From Pseudomonas chlororaphis subsp. piscium (GTDB taxonomy: Bacteria; Pseudomonadota; Gammaproteobacteria; Pseudomonadales; Pseudomonadaceae), in contig NZ_CP027707.1 in assembly GCF_003850345.1 (NCBI RefSeq), forward strand, positions 434,001 to 498,000: a stretch of DNA of 64,000 bases, in the 5' to 3' direction. The position numbers were made by a program, and so were the translations under genes. Of the stretch, positions 47,673 through 57,771 are shown one piece after another (position 1 is the first letter of the stretch; every line of letters starts with the position of its first letter). Under the pieces are notes generated by a model. That model was not told the DNA's origin. It did not search any database and saw only the letters and a program-made list of their open reading frames with translations.

Positions 47673-49589
47673 TCAAACCCGGAAGCGCCCGACCAGGGTC
47701 TGCAGATGGGTCCCCAGGCGCGCCAGCTCGACGCTGGAGGCCGCTGTCTCCTCACTGGCTGCCGAGGTCTGCTCGGACACGTCGCGCACGTTCAGCACGC
47801 TTCTGTTGATTTCCTCGGCCACCGCGCTCTGCTGCTCGGCCGCGGCGGCGATCTGCTGGTTCATCGCCTGGATCGCCGAGACGGTGCGGGTGATGTTTTC
47901 CAGCGAGCCGCCGGCACGGCGGGTCAGCTCGACGCTGCTGTCGGTCAGGTTGCGGCTGTTGTCCATGATGTTGGCCACTTCCTGGGTGCCGTTCTGCAGG
48001 CCGACGATCAGCCCCTCGATCTCTTCGGTGGACTTCTGGGTACGCTGCGCCAGGCTGCGCACCTCGTCGGCGACCACGGCGAAACCGCGACCGGCTTCAC
48101 CCGCGCGGGCGGCTTCGATGGCGGCGTTGAGGGCCAGCAGGTTGGTCTGCTGGGCGACCGACTTGATCACGTCGAGCACACTGCCGATCTTGTCGCTTTC
48201 CTGCTTCAGATGGCCCATGGCGGCGGTGGAGTTGCCGACCTCGGCGGCCAGGCGTTCGATCTGCGCGATCGCCTCGCCGACCACCTTGTCGCCTTCGCGG
48301 GCCTGCTGATCGGCGGCGACCGCTGCTTCCGAGGCTTCCTCGGCGTTGCGCGCGACTTCCTGGACCGTGGCGGCCATTTCATTCATCGCGGTGGCGACCT
48401 GGTCGGTCTCGACTTTCTGGCTGTTGACCCCGGCGCTGGTCTGCTCGGTCACCGCCGACAGCTGTTCGGCGGCGCTGGCAATCTGGGTGACGCCATCGCT
48501 GATGCCGCCGATCAGTTCGCGCAGGCTCAGGGTCATGCGTTGCATGGCTCGTTGCAGTTGGCCGAGCTCATCGCGACGCTCGACCTGCAGGTTCTCGCTG
48601 AGATCGCCCGAGGCGACACGCTCGACCACCTTGAGGGTCTGGCGCAGCGGGATGACGATCTGCCGGGTGATGCTCCAGGCGGCAACCAGGCCGAACAGCA
48701 GGGCCAGGGCGGTGACGATGGCCAGGGTGCTTCTGGCCTGGGCGGCGTCGCTGTCGCGTTTCTGGGTTTGCGCGGCGGTCAGCTGCTTGCTGACTTCCAT
48801 CAGGCGATCGCCCTGGGCCGCCATGCGTTTGAGGGCGGCGGCGCTGGCCACCTGGGAGTCGCGAAACTCGCTGACCGCGGAGCGATAGCCTTTCAGGGCG
48901 TCGGTGGCCTGTTGCAGGTTGGCCAGGTGTTGGTCCGGCAATTTGGCCGGCAGGCTGGCGAGGTTGTTCAGGGCATTGTCGATGGCGTCCAGCGCCGGCT
49001 GTTCGGCCTCGGCCTTGCCGCTGTAGGTGTAGCCGCGGACCTGGAAGCGCGCCTGTTGGATCAGCTTGCTCAGGTCGATGACGCTGTTGAATTGCGCCAC
49101 GCTGTCGCCCTGCAGCATGGATTTTTCCACTTCGGCCACCCGGGCCACGGCGTTATCGGCGGTGGCGCCCAGTTTGGCGCGGGCGGCTTCGCGGCTGGCG
49201 GTGGCGCGGGTGATGTCGGCGAAGGCCAGTTTGTACTCGCTGACGGCGGCGATCTGCTGGTCGATCATGGCGATGCTTTCAGGCATTTCCAGCATCTTGC
49301 GCGCCACTTGCAAGCCTTCGTCGAGCTTGTTCAGCAGCTCGCTGACCGGCCCCGGGCCTTGTTCGCCACGGCGCATTTCATAGTCCAGGCGCGCGTTGCG
49401 CAGGTCCTTGGTCAGTTCGTTGAGGCTGGAGATATAGCCCAGCTTGTCGCCGCGATCGATCACGTTGCCCAGGCCCATCCAGCCGGTCGCAGTAATCAGC
49501 AGGGTCAATAGCAGCACCAGGCCGAAGCCAACGCCGAGTTTGAGGTTGACGCTCACATTTCCCAGACTCTGGGCTAACCAACGGTACAT
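47673..49589 (-). CDS. Methyl-accepting chemotaxis protein with HBM-type sensor domain
   Basis: Chemoreceptor of 638 residues. TM1 is at about 15-38, a long all-helical periplasmic domain at about 40-290 with the helical bimodular (HBM) pattern ([22 protein letters not shown], cited in part: [11 protein letters not shown]), TM2 at about 293-312, then HAMP and a signalling domain containing [22 protein letters not shown] receptors such as McpS sense organic acids; the ligand here is unknown. The neighbouring amino acid transporter is no firm clue. Confidence 0.9.
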   Translation of the reverse strand: MYRWLAQSLGNVSVNLKLGVGFGLVLLLTLLITATGWMGLGNVIDRGDKLGYISSLNELTKDLRNARLDYEMRRGEQGPGPVSELLNKLDEGLQVARKMLEMPESIAMIDQQIAAVSEYKLAFADITRATASREAARAKLGATADNAVARVAEVEKSMLQGDSVAQFNSVIDLSKLIQQARFQVRGYTYSGKAEAEQPALDAIDNALNNLASLPAKLPDQHLANLQQATDALKGYRSAVSEFRDSQVASAAALKRMAAQGDRLMEVSKQLTAAQTQKRDSDAAQARSTLAIVTALALLFGLVAAWSITRQIVIPLRQTLKVVERVASGDLSENLQVERRDELGQLQRAMQRMTLSLRELIGGISDGVTQIASAAEQLSAVTEQTSAGVNSQKVETDQVATAMNEMAATVQEVARNAEEASEAAVAADQQAREGDKVVGEAIAQIERLAAEVGNSTAAMGHLKQESDKIGSVLDVIKSVAQQTNLLALNAAIEAARAGEAGRGFAVVADEVRSLAQRTQKSTEEIEGLIVGLQNGTQEVANIMDNSRNLTDSSVELTRRAGGSLENITRTVSAIQAMNQQIAAAAEQQSAVAEEINRSVLNVRDVSEQTSAASEETAASSVELARLGTHLQTLVGRFRV

Positions 49590-49672
49590 GCCGCGAACTC
49601 CCTTGGGCTATTAATAGGTTTTGTACCAAAGCTATCGGCTGCGTCAGATTAATCTGAAGCATCCGTGTAACA

Positions 49673-49745
49673 GCAGCGAGGCTTGCCTGCGATGGCGTCG
49701 TGTCAGGCACACGGCTATCGCGGGCAAGCCTCGCTCCTACGGTAG
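49673..49745. repeat. REP pair (TGTAGGAGCG family)
   Basis: GCGAGGCTTGCCTGCGATGG and GCGGGCAAGCCTCGCTCCTA are inverted over 73 bp, between the chemoreceptor start and the rsmE stop. Confidence 0.8.
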
Positions 49746-49755
49746 TGGGGGCTGA

Positions 49756-50463
49756 TTAGAAGAGGCGGGCGAGAAGGGCGGTGACGGCGGTTTCGACCCG
49801 CAGGATGCGTTCGCCGAGCTGCACCGGTTGCAGGCCGGATTTGCCCAGCAGGTCGATTTCGTAGGGGATCCAGCCGCCTTCCGGGCCGATGGCCAGGGTC
49901 ACCGGCTCATCCAGGCCACGAGGGCAGGCCGGGTACTGGCCAGGATGGCCGACCAGGCCGAGGGTGCCTTCGACCAGCGCTGGCAGACGGTCTTCGACGA
50001 AGGGTTTGAAGCGCTTTTCGATGACCACTTCCGGCAGCACGCTGTCGCGGGTTTGTTCCAGGCCGAGGATCAATTGCTCGCGAATCGCCTCGGGTTCGAG
50101 GAAAGGGGTTTGCCAGAAGCTCTTCTCGACCCGGTAGCTGTTCACCAGCACCAACCGGGGCACGCCCATGGCGGCGACGGTTTGCAGCACCCGGCGGAGC
50201 ATTTTCGGGCGGGGTAGGGCCAGCACCAGGGTCAGGGGCAGCTTGGTCGGCGGCGGCTGGTCGAGGCTGACTTGCAGCTCGGCTTCCTGGGCTTCCAGGC
50301 GCAGCAGCTCGGCCGAGCCCATCAGGCCGCCGATACGGCCGACCCGCAGGCTGTCGCCCACCGCGGCACGATGGACTTCCTGCATGTGGGTCAGGCGGCG
50401 ATCGCGCAGGATCACCCGGTCGGCCGCGATGAAGTCGGCCTCCTCAAGCAGAAGCAGGTTCAT
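49756..50463 (-). CDS. rsmE: 16S rRNA (uracil(1498)-N3)-methyltransferase RsmE
   Basis: SPOUT-class methyltransferase of 235 residues. It methylates U1498 of 16S rRNA using S-adenosylmethionine. The SAM-binding knot is seen in LAIGPEGGW near residue 190 and in the C-terminal [17 protein letters not shown]. It overlaps tatC by 4 bp (50460-50463), so it is coupled to the tat genes. Confidence 0.95.
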   Translation of the reverse strand: MNLLLLEEADFIAADRVILRDRRLTHMQEVHRAAVGDSLRVGRIGGLMGSAELLRLEAQEAELQVSLDQPPPTKLPLTLVLALPRPKMLRRVLQTVAAMGVPRLVLVNSYRVEKSFWQTPFLEPEAIREQLILGLEQTRDSVLPEVVIEKRFKPFVEDRLPALVEGTLGLVGHPGQYPACPRGLDEPVTLAIGPEGGWIPYEIDLLGKSGLQPVQLGERILRVETAVTALLARLF

Positions 50464-51254
50464 GCTTGGGTCGCTGGCGGCTGGTCGTTGTGGTCTTCAG
50501 CCGGCTGGTCATCCGGATGGTCGCCGCGCTTGCTGATCAGGCTGCCGAACAGGATGCCGATCTCGAACAGCAGCCACATCGGTACTGCCAGCAAGGTCTG
50601 GGAGAAGATGTCCGGCGGGGTCAGGATCATGCCGACCACGAAGCAGCCGATGATCACGTACGGGCGGATCTTCTTCAGGTAGGCGACGTTGACCACGCCG
50701 ATCCACACCAGCAGCACCACCGCCACCGGGATCTCGAACGCCACGCCGAAGGCGAAGAACAGGGTCATGACGAAATCGAGGTAGCTGGTGATGTCGGTCA
50801 TCATTTCCACGCCGGCCGGGGTGGCCGCGGCGAAGAACTTGAAGATCAGCGGGAACACCAGGAAATAGGCGAAGGCCATGCCGATGTAGAACAGCAGGAT
50901 GCTGGAGACCAGCAGCGGTACGGCGATGCGCTTTTCATGCTTGTACAGGCCGGGGGCGATGAAACCCCAGATCTGGTGCAGGATCACCGGGATCGCCAGG
51001 AACAGCGAGACCATCATCGTCAGCTTGAGCGGGGTCAGGAACGGCGACGCCACGTCTGTGGCGATCATCGTTGCGCCCGCCGGCAGGTACTGGCGCAGCG
51101 GCGTGGAGACGATGGTGTAGATCTGCTGGGTGAAGGCGAACAGCCCGGCGAAGATCAGGAAGATCGCCGCCACGCAGCGCAGCAACCGGGTGCGCAACTC
51201 GGTGAGGTGCGACACCAGCGGCATATGTTGGTCGTTTTCCGGAATATCGCTCAT
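50460..51254 (-). CDS. tatC: Twin-arginine translocase subunit TatC
   Basis: TatC of 264 residues with six predicted TM segments and the N-terminal [16 protein letters not shown] region that helps recognise twin-Arg signal peptides. It transports folded proteins across the inner membrane with TatA and TatB. It overlaps tatB by 4 bp (51251-51254). The C-terminal tail is Asp/Pro-rich and cytoplasmic. Confidence 0.97.
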   Translation of the reverse strand: MSDIPENDQHMPLVSHLTELRTRLLRCVAAIFLIFAGLFAFTQQIYTIVSTPLRQYLPAGATMIATDVASPFLTPLKLTMMVSLFLAIPVILHQIWGFIAPGLYKHEKRIAVPLLVSSILLFYIGMAFAYFLVFPLIFKFFAAATPAGVEMMTDITSYLDFVMTLFFAFGVAFEIPVAVVLLVWIGVVNVAYLKKIRPYVIIGCFVVGMILTPPDIFSQTLLAVPMWLLFEIGILFGSLISKRGDHPDDQPAEDHNDQPPATQA

Positions 51255-51691
51255 GGGGCTCGCGGCGGCAAAGTAGGGTCGTGGGGGGCTGGCGTGACAG
51301 GTGTTGTCACGGGCGCAGCCGGTTCGGCCGGTGCAGTTGCGGCAGTGGGGCTCGCCGTGGTCGCGCTGGCTGGCGCTTCAGGCGCCGCGGCGGGCGCATG
51401 AATGCTCTGTTCGGCCACGGGCTCGACCGGTGTCGGCTGTTGCTGGGTCGGGTTGAGGATTTTCCGCGCTTCCTGTTCCAGCGACAGAATGTGTTCGTTG
51501 TGCAGTTGCCGACGAATGTCATCGGCACCGATTTCCCGTTCAACTTCCTGCTTGATCGCATTGAAGCTGCGCTTCAAGCGGCCGATCCACAGGCCTGCCG
51601 TGCGCGCGGCGCCCGGCAGACGCTCGGGGCCGAGCACCAGCAGGGCCACCAGGCCGACGAGCAGCAGTTCAGAGAAGCTGATACCAAACAT
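51251..51691 (-). CDS. tatB: Twin-arginine translocase subunit TatB
   Basis: TatB of 146 residues: N-terminal TM helix ([20 protein letters not shown]), then the amphipathic helix with [18 protein letters not shown]. The C-terminal 60 residues are low complexity (Ala/Pro/Thr-rich). With TatC it forms the signal-peptide receptor. The tatA stop lies 10 bp upstream, so tatABC is one operon. Confidence 0.95.
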   Translation of the reverse strand: MFGISFSELLLVGLVALLVLGPERLPGAARTAGLWIGRLKRSFNAIKQEVEREIGADDIRRQLHNEHILSLEQEARKILNPTQQQPTPVEPVAEQSIHAPAAAPEAPASATTASPTAATAPAEPAAPVTTPVTPAPHDPTLPPRAP

Positions 51692-51701
51692 TAGTCAGTG
51701 C

Positions 51702-51980
51702 TCACGAGTCTTTGCGGGTCGGCTCTTCGACTTTTTGCGCCTGCACGTCGATGGTGTGCGGCTGGTTCAGCGGAGCGTTTTGCGGCTGGACCGGCGGAGC
51801 AGGCTGGGCGGTCGGTGGCACGCCAGGCTCGGCGGGTTTTTCGTCGTCGTTCATGGCCTTGCGAAAGCCCTTGATCGATTCGCCGACGTCGGTGCCGAGG
51901 TTTTTCAGTTTCTTGGTGCCGAACACCAGCACCACGACAACCAGGATGACGATCCAGTGTTTCCAGTCAAAAATGCCCAT
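51702..51980 (-). CDS. tatA: Twin-arginine translocase subunit TatA
   Basis: TatA of 92 residues: TM helix [14 protein letters not shown] (about residues 8-21), hinge G-T-K-K-L, then the amphipathic helix [17 protein letters not shown]. It oligomerises to form the export path. ATG 51980 with a GAGGAAA site is chosen because longer upstream frames match nothing in the family. The C-terminal tail is Pro/Gln-rich. Confidence 0.95.
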   Translation of the reverse strand: MGIFDWKHWIVILVVVVLVFGTKKLKNLGTDVGESIKGFRKAMNDDEKPAEPGVPPTAQPAPPVQPQNAPLNQPHTIDVQAQKVEEPTRKDS

Positions 51981-52005
51981 GCTGCGTTTCCTCTCTAAAT
52001 GATGT

Positions 52006-52338
52006 TCAGGCGGACGGACGCGAGGCTTTCTCGGCGTGTCCGGACAAACCGAAGCGCCGGTCCAGTTCATCGAGAACGGCCTGCGGATGCTGCCCCAGCT
52101 GGGCGAGCATGACCATGGTGTGGAACCACAGGTCGGCGGTTTCGTAGATCACATCGCTGCAGTCGCCGCTGTGGGCGGCGTCCTTGGCGGCGATGATGGT
52201 TTCCACCGACTCCTCGCCGACTTTTTCCAGAATCTTGTTCAGGCCCTTGTGGTACAGGCTGGCGACATAGGAAGTGTCGGCGGCGGCGCCTTTGCGCTCT
52301 TCCAGCACCTGGGCCAGACGGGTCAGGGTATCGCTCAT
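52006..52338 (-). CDS. hisE: Phosphoribosyl-ATP diphosphatase HisE
   Basis: HisE of 110 residues. It converts phosphoribosyl-ATP to phosphoribosyl-AMP in histidine biosynthesis. The all-helical MazG-like signature [14 protein letters not shown] and the metal-binding ETADLWFH are present. It lies 2 bp after hisI, so the two steps are coupled, and 25 bp before tatA. Confidence 0.95.
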   Translation of the reverse strand: MSDTLTRLAQVLEERKGAAADTSYVASLYHKGLNKILEKVGEESVETIIAAKDAAHSGDCSDVIYETADLWFHTMVMLAQLGQHPQAVLDELDRRFGLSGHAEKASRPSA

Positions 52339-52340
52339 GT

Positions 52341-52733
52341 TCAGTGTCCTGCTTGATAGATCGCGTGCGGGTCTTTGAGTACCGGATCGACCGTTTTCCA
52401 GTCGCCGTTTTCATAAACGCGGTAGAAGCAGCTCTGGCGGCCTGTGTGGCAGGCAATGTCGCCGATCTGTTCGACCATCAGGATGATGACGTCGGCATCG
52501 CAGTCCAGGCGCATTTCATGAAGCTTTTGCACATGCCCGGACTCTTCTCCCTTGCGCCATAGCTTGCCACGCGAACGTGACCAGTAGATGGCACGGTTTT
52601 CGGCAGCGGTCAGGCTCAGCGCCTCGCGGTTCATCCAGGCCATCATCAGCACGCGCCCGGTCTTGTGATCCTGGGCGATGGCTGGCACCAGGCCGTCAGC
52701 GTCCCATTTGATCTCGTCCAGCCAATCTTTCAT
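52341..52733 (-). CDS. hisI: Phosphoribosyl-AMP cyclohydrolase HisI
   Basis: HisI of 130 residues. It opens the adenine ring of phosphoribosyl-AMP. Metal and substrate motifs are [25 protein letters not shown] and [12 protein letters not shown] with the zinc Cys residues. ATG 52733 is chosen for its GGAG site 6 bases upstream; an upstream TTG would add 5 residues. Confidence 0.95.
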   Translation of the reverse strand: MKDWLDEIKWDADGLVPAIAQDHKTGRVLMMAWMNREALSLTAAENRAIYWSRSRGKLWRKGEESGHVQKLHEMRLDCDADVIILMVEQIGDIACHTGRQSCFYRVYENGDWKTVDPVLKDPHAIYQAGH

Positions 52734-52814
52734 CTTCGACTCCGACAACAGGGCTCGACGCGCTCGTCGAGCCTCGGCGATGGGAAACAGTGTGCCAGCC
52801 GCTAGCCCGGCTGG

Positions 52815-54419
52815 CTATCGGCGCACGACCAGATACAAGCCCACGGCCATCATGATGCCGGCCGGCCAGTGACCCAGTTCGTGCAGCGGTCCACCGGCCG
52901 CGAGGATCGCGCCACCGCCCAGGTGCGCCGCGCCGAGAAGACGCAGGAACCAGTCGTCCTTGCGTCGTTTCCAGGTGGGCGAAGGGTCCTGGGCATGGGG
53001 CTGGGACATGCGTTCGAGCAGGTCGCGGGTCATGTTGGCCAGGTGCGGCAGTTGCTCGACCTGGCTGTGCAGGTTGCCCAGCAAGGCTTTCGGGCTGACG
53101 CGATCGCGCATCCAGCGTTCGAGGAACGGCTGGGCGGTGTTCCACAGGTCCAGCTCCGGGTACAGCTGGCGGCCCAGGCCTTCGATGTTCAGCAGGGTCT
53201 TTTGCAGCAGCACCAGCTGCGGCTGCACTTCCATGTTGAAGCGGCGAGCGGTCTGGAACAGGCGCATCAGCACCTGGCCGAAGGAAATATCTTTTAACGG
53301 TTTTTCGAAGATCGGCTCGCACACGGTACGGATCGCCGCTTCGAATTCGTTGAGTTTGGTCTCTGCCGGCACCCAGCCCGAATCGATGTGCAACTGCGCC
53401 ACGCGCCGGTAATCGCGCTTGAAGAACGCGAACAGGTTGCGGGCCAGGTAGTCCTGGTCTTCCGGGGTCAGGCTGCCGACGATGCCGCAGTCGATGGCAA
53501 TGTACTGCGGGCTCCAGGGCTGCACGGTGCTGACGAAGATGTTGCCCGGGTGCATGTCGGCGTGGAAGAAGCTGTCGCGGAACACCTGGGTGAAGAAGAT
53601 CTCCACGCCACGCTCGGCGAGCATTTTCATGTCGGTGCGCTGGTCGGCCAGGGTGGCCAGGTCGGTCACCTGGATCCCGTAGATGCGTTCCATGACCAGC
53701 ACTTTCGGCCGGCACCAGTCCCAGTAGACCTGTGGCACGTAGAGCAGCGGCGAGCCTTCGAAGTTGCGCTTGAGCTGGCTGGCGTTGGCCGCTTCGCGCA
53801 ACAGGTCGAGTTCGTCGTAGATGGTCTTTTCGTAATCGCTGACCACGTCCACCGGGTGCAGCAGACGAGCGTCGGCCGAGACCTTTTCGGCGGCGCGGGC
53901 GAGGATGAACAGCCAGGCCAGGTCTTGGGCGATGACCGGCTTGAGGCCCGGGCGGATGACCTTGACCACCACTTCTTCGCCGCTCTTGAGCTGGGCGGCG
54001 TGGACTTGCGCCACCGAGGCAGAGGCCAGGGGCTCGATATCGAAGCGGCTGAACACGTCGCCGATTTTCTTGCCCAGTTGCTCCTCGATCAGTGCCACCG
54101 ATGTCTTCGAGTCGAAGGGCGGCACGCGGTCCTGCAGCAGCATCAGCTCATCGGCGATGTCTTCGGGCAGCAGGTCGCGACGGGTGGAGAGAATCTGTCC
54201 GAACTTGATGAAGATCGGCCCCAGGTCTTGCAAGGCCAGGCGCAGACGGGCGCCGCGGGTCAGTTCCAGCTGTTTGCGCGGGAACCAGCGCCAGGGCAAG
54301 ACGTAGCGCAGTGCCAGGAGGAACCAGGGCAGGGGCAGGGCGAACAGCAGGTCATCGAGGCGGTAGCGGATCACGACGCGCTGGATGCGCAACAAACGGC
54401 GGACGGCAAGCAGCTTCAT
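52815..54419 (-). CDS. ubiB: Ubiquinone biosynthesis accessory kinase-like protein UbiB
   Basis: ABC1/ADCK-family protein of 534 residues. The KxGQ motif ([16 protein letters not shown]), the Ala-rich loop ([12 protein letters not shown]), the lysine in [20 protein letters not shown] and DCGIVG are intact, and C-terminal hydrophobic segments anchor it to the membrane. It is needed for aerobic coenzyme Q synthesis. It overlaps ubiJ by 4 bp. Confidence 0.95.
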   Translation of the reverse strand: MKLLAVRRLLRIQRVVIRYRLDDLLFALPLPWFLLALRYVLPWRWFPRKQLELTRGARLRLALQDLGPIFIKFGQILSTRRDLLPEDIADELMLLQDRVPPFDSKTSVALIEEQLGKKIGDVFSRFDIEPLASASVAQVHAAQLKSGEEVVVKVIRPGLKPVIAQDLAWLFILARAAEKVSADARLLHPVDVVSDYEKTIYDELDLLREAANASQLKRNFEGSPLLYVPQVYWDWCRPKVLVMERIYGIQVTDLATLADQRTDMKMLAERGVEIFFTQVFRDSFFHADMHPGNIFVSTVQPWSPQYIAIDCGIVGSLTPEDQDYLARNLFAFFKRDYRRVAQLHIDSGWVPAETKLNEFEAAIRTVCEPIFEKPLKDISFGQVLMRLFQTARRFNMEVQPQLVLLQKTLLNIEGLGRQLYPELDLWNTAQPFLERWMRDRVSPKALLGNLHSQVEQLPHLANMTRDLLERMSQPHAQDPSPTWKRRKDDWFLRLLGAAHLGGGAILAAGGPLHELGHWPAGIMMAVGLYLVVRR

Positions 54420-55039
54420 GCGTTATCGCTTGGGTCAAGGGATCGGGAAAGGCGCTCGAAGCGCGCCTCGAGGCGTTCCAGGTCGAGCTTGACCCGGTCC
54501 AGTTCGCTGAAACGGGCTTCGGCTTCGCGTTGGCCCACCAGGGTGCGCGACTCTTCGGCCAGGTACTCGGCGAGGTTCTGGTTCAGGCTGGCGAAACCCT
54601 GGCGATACCAGCGCGCGCGGCTACGGATATGGCCGCTGAACAGCTGGGTGGCCACCGGACCGAGCCAGCGCGAGAGTTCGTACTCCCAGTCCAGCTCCAG
54701 GTCCTGGAGGATGGCCGCCAGTTCCAGCAGCACGCCGCTGTCGCCTTCCAGCTCGACTTCGGGGCTGTGCAGCACCGAGGTCTTGTCCTGGCTCAGGGCC
54801 AGGCGCACCAGGCTCGAAGCCGGCGCCCGCAGGGTGCAGTCGGCGTCGGCCGCCCAATGCGTGGCGAGGGTCAGGCCCTCATCACCGGGAATGACGAACA
54901 GCTGCACGCTCGGGCTGCGGCAATCGACGGCGATGACCTTGCCGTTCAAATGCTGCAAGCGTGGCAAAGCCGTGCTGTCGAGACGCAGTACACGGTTGAG
55001 GCCGTGTTCGACGCTGGCAAGCAGGCCGCTGAACAACAT
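54416..55039 (-). CDS. ubiJ: Ubiquinone biosynthesis accessory factor UbiJ (SCP2 domain)
   Basis: Protein of 207 residues. An SCP2-like lipid-binding domain (about residues 15-115, [19 protein letters not shown]) is followed by a C-terminal coiled coil ([21 protein letters not shown], cited in part). It helps organise the Ubi complex for lipid intermediates. Its start overlaps the ubiE stop by 1 bp, so ubiE-ubiJ-ubiB is a tight operon. Confidence 0.92.
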   Translation of the reverse strand: MLFSGLLASVEHGLNRVLRLDSTALPRLQHLNGKVIAVDCRSPSVQLFVIPGDEGLTLATHWAADADCTLRAPASSLVRLALSQDKTSVLHSPEVELEGDSGVLLELAAILQDLELDWEYELSRWLGPVATQLFSGHIRSRARWYRQGFASLNQNLAEYLAEESRTLVGQREAEARFSELDRVKLDLERLEARFERLSRSLDPSDNA

Positions 55040-55809
55040 CAGGGCTTGATGCCGCGGTGCAGGGCGACGATGCCCGCGGTCATGTTGTGGTAGGTCACGC
55101 GATCGAAACCGGCCTCGACCATCATCGACTTCAGGGTTTCCTGGTTCGGGTGCATGCGGATCGATTCGGCCAGGTAGCGATAGCTTTCCGAGTCGTTGGT
55201 GATCAGCTTGCCGGCCAGTGGCATGAAGGCGAACGAGTAGGCGTCGTAGACCTTGGACATCAGCGCGTTGGTCGGCTTGGAGAATTCCAGCACCAGCAGG
55301 CGGCCACCGGGCTTGAGCACGCGCAGCATCGAGCGCAGGGCATCTTCCTTGTGGGTCACGTTACGCAGGCCGAAGGCGATGGTCACGACATCGAAATGGT
55401 TGTCCGGGAACGGCAGCTTTTCCGCGTCGGCCTGGACGAACTCGATGTTGCCGGCCACGCCCTTGTCGAGCAGGCGGTCGCGACCGACCTTGAGCATGGA
55501 GGCGTTGATGTCCGCCAGCACCACCTGGCCGGTAGGGCCTACCAGATGGGAAAACTTGCGGGTCAGGTCACCGGTGCCGCCGGCGATGTCCAACACGCGA
55601 TTGCCAGGGCGAACGCCGGACAATTCGATCGTGAAGCGTTTCCACAGGCGATGCATGCCACCGGACAGTACGTCGTTCATCAGGTCGTACTTGGCGGCCA
55701 CCGAGTGGAACACCTCAGCGACTTTTTCCGCCTTCTGGCTTTCCGGAACATTTTTGAAGCCGAAGTGAGTGGTGGGTTCGGCATCGCTGCCTTTGCGCTG
55801 ATCAGTCAT
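55039..55809 (-). CDS. ubiE: Ubiquinone/menaquinone C-methyltransferase UbiE
   Basis: SAM-dependent methyltransferase of 256 residues. Motif I is [12 protein letters not shown], with the UbiE signatures [17 protein letters not shown] and [17 protein letters not shown]. It methylates C2 of the benzoquinol ring. ATG 55809 gives the family N-terminus (MTDQRKGSD); the longer frame upstream is not supported. It is divergent from the small PHA-associated gene. Confidence 0.96.
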   Translation of the reverse strand: MTDQRKGSDAEPTTHFGFKNVPESQKAEKVAEVFHSVAAKYDLMNDVLSGGMHRLWKRFTIELSGVRPGNRVLDIAGGTGDLTRKFSHLVGPTGQVVLADINASMLKVGRDRLLDKGVAGNIEFVQADAEKLPFPDNHFDVVTIAFGLRNVTHKEDALRSMLRVLKPGGRLLVLEFSKPTNALMSKVYDAYSFAFMPLAGKLITNDSESYRYLAESIRMHPNQETLKSMMVEAGFDRVTYHNMTAGIVALHRGIKP

Positions 55810-55964
55810 ATCGCTGTCACCAAAAGAGAATGCGGGACATTCTAATCCCGGTGGCGGTCTTTGTCTTGGCAAGGCTGAATGTAAGATAGTGAAGCGCCGG
55901 GGCGTTTTGACGCAGCGCAGCTCAAGACGCTTCAGGCAAGTCCCGATAAAACAGGAGTCATTCA

Positions 55965-56240
55965 ATGGCCCGTATTAGTGTTGAGCGTGCCCACTGCCTG
56001 GGTAAGGAAGCAGCCCGCGAAAAGGCTGACCAGTTGGCGCAGAAACTGGCCGATCAGTATGGCCTGGAGCCGCAGTGGTCGGGCGATACCCTGAACCTCA
56101 AGCGTTCGGGGGTCAAAGGTGCGGTGCTGGTGGGTGATGATTCGATCAGGGTCGATGTCGAGCTGGGCCTGTTGATGTCCGCCATGAGCGGCATGATCAA
56201 GTCGGAAATCGAAAAGGCGCTGGATAAAGCCCTGGTCTGA
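55965..56240 (+). CDS. Polyhydroxyalkanoic acid system family protein
   Basis: Small protein of 91 residues, alpha/beta with N-terminal [23 protein letters not shown] (cited in part: [12 protein letters not shown]) and a C-terminal helix [17 protein letters not shown]. This family (PHA_gran_rgn) is always found near mcl-PHA genes in Pseudomonas; its activity is unknown, possibly granule regulation. It stands 209 bp upstream of phaI and may have its own promoter. Confidence 0.82.
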   Translation: MARISVERAHCLGKEAAREKADQLAQKLADQYGLEPQWSGDTLNLKRSGVKGAVLVGDDSIRVDVELGLLMSAMSGMIKSEIEKALDKALV

Positions 56241-56449
56241 GTCGCTTGCACAGAAGTCGGCTTGCCGGTGATTTCGGGTGTTGTCATGACACTTGGAAAA
56301 ACATCGCAGGCGAGCCGGTTATCTCCAGTAACCCCTCCACCTTTTTATGACATTGGTTAGGGTGCCGATTCTAATTTTTCTCACTACTTTGTGCATGAGC
56401 CCACTTTCCTGCGGGCAGTTCCTCAAACCTTCTGCGCGTGAGGTGCACC

Positions 56450-56872
56450 ATGGCCAAAGCAATTCTGAAGAAAAAAGTTGATGCTGCATCAACCACTCTG
56501 AGTGAAGTCAAATCCTATGCCCGCAAGATCTGGCTGGCAGGCCTGGGTGCCTACACCAAGGTCGGCCAGGAGGGCAGCGAGTACTTTCAAGAGCTCGTTA
56601 AAGCCGGTCAAACTGTTGAAAAGAAAGGCAAAAAAGTTGTGACTGAACAACTTGAGGCCGCCAACAGTCAGATTGATAACGTGAAGGGGGATGTCACCAG
56701 TCTCAAAGGCAAAGTCGAAGTGCAGCTGGATAAAGTCGAGAAGGCTTTTGACACGCGCGTCGCAAGTGCCTTGAATCGCATCGGCATTCCGTCTAAACAT
56801 GACGTTGAGACACTCTCTGCTAAGCTCGATGAGCTGACGGCATTGCTCGAACGTGTCGCGCGTAAACATTAA
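56450..56872 (+). CDS. phaI: PHA granule-associated phasin PhaI
   Basis: Phasin of 140 residues: amphipathic helical KSYARKIWLAGLGAYTKVGQEG and a C-terminal coiled coil (LEAANSQIDNVKGD, LSAKLDELTALLERV). It coats PHA granules. ATG 56450 is chosen over the GTG at 56438 because of the GAGG site and family start. PhaD is known to activate phaI transcription. It is 10 bp upstream of phaF. Confidence 0.93.
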   Translation: MAKAILKKKVDAASTTLSEVKSYARKIWLAGLGAYTKVGQEGSEYFQELVKAGQTVEKKGKKVVTEQLEAANSQIDNVKGDVTSLKGKVEVQLDKVEKAFDTRVASALNRIGIPSKHDVETLSAKLDELTALLERVARKH

Positions 56873-56882
56873 GGAGAACGGG

Positions 56883-57698
56883 ATGGCTGGTAAAAAGAAT
56901 ACTGAAAAAGAAGGCAGCTCGTGGATCGGGAAGGTCGAAGACTACTCCCGTAAAATCTGGCTTGCTGGTTTAGGCGTGTACTCGAAAATCGACACTGACG
57001 GCAGCAAGCTTTTCGAGTCGCTGGTCAAGGATGGCGAGAAAGCCGAGAAGCTCACCAAAAGCGCTGTCGGCAAAACCGTCGACGCCGCCAAGGGCTCCGC
57101 GAGTTCGGCTAAATCGCGCATCAGTGGCGTCAAGGACCGCGCGCTGGGCAAGTGGGACGAGCTGGAAGGTGCATTCGACAAGCGCTTGAACAGTGCCATT
57201 TCGCGTCTGGGCGTGCCTAGCCGCAATGAAGTGAAGGCGCTGCACAGCAAGGTCGACACCCTGACCAAACAGATCGAAAAACTCACAGGCGCCAAGGTGG
57301 CTCCGATCGCGGCCAAGACTGCAGCGGCCAAACCGGCGGCCAAGCCTCTGGCTAAAGCAGCAGCCAAACCGGTAGCCAAGGCTCCGGCCAAAGCAGCAGC
57401 CAAGCCTGCCGCGAAACCGGCAGCCAAAACTGCGGCGGCCAAGCCAGCTGCAAAACCTGCCGCCAAGCCAGTAGCCGCCAAGCCAGCGGCAAAACCAGCG
57501 GCCAAGCCCGCTGCGAAACCGGCGGCGAAAAAACCAGCAGTGAAAAAACCGGCAGCACCCAAGGCCGCAGCACCGAAGCCAGTGGTTGCCGCCAAGCCGG
57601 CAGCACCGATCAGCCCTGCGAACTCCGCAGTGGCGCTAACCCCTGCCGTCACCCCGACTGCCGCGCCAGCACCCGCGACGCCAACCAGTCAGTCCTGA
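56883..57698 (+). CDS. phaF: PHA granule-associated protein PhaF with histone-like tail
   Basis: Protein of 271 residues. Residues 1-140 form a phasin domain similar to PhaI (YSRKIWLAGLGVYSK, KALHSKVDTLTKQIEKL). From about residue 145 the protein is a long AAKPAAKP-type tail, histone H1-like, that binds DNA and helps distribute granules at cell division. ATG 56883 has an AAGGAG site. The tail is encoded by strongly repetitive DNA (57300-57600), a place for replication slippage. Confidence 0.94.
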   Translation: MAGKKNTEKEGSSWIGKVEDYSRKIWLAGLGVYSKIDTDGSKLFESLVKDGEKAEKLTKSAVGKTVDAAKGSASSAKSRISGVKDRALGKWDELEGAFDKRLNSAISRLGVPSRNEVKALHSKVDTLTKQIEKLTGAKVAPIAAKTAAAKPAAKPLAKAAAKPVAKAPAKAAAKPAAKPAAKTAAAKPAAKPAAKPVAAKPAAKPAAKPAAKPAAKKPAVKKPAAPKAAAPKPVVAAKPAAPISPANSAVALTPAVTPTAAPAPATPTSQS

Positions 57699-57714
57699 GT
57701 TTTTCGGGACATAC

Positions 57715-57748
57715 AAAAACGCCCGGCCTGCAAAGGTCGGGCGTTTTT
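57715..57748. terminator. Bidirectional terminator between phaF and phaD
   Basis: AAAAACGCCCG-GCC and GGT-CGGGCGTTTTT form a stem of about 14 bp with A-run before and T-run after, so it serves both convergent genes. Confidence 0.9.
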
Positions 57749-57771
57749 GTTTGGGGTTCTTGCGGCGCCGA

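Noticed and set aside
47601..49511. 636-codon plus-strand frame opposite the HBM chemoreceptor
   Set aside because: Shadow of the receptor's third-position GC; no recognisable domain.
57300..57600. Possible CRISPR or tandem-repeat array
   Set aside because: The repetition is codon-level AAKP within phaF, without spacers.
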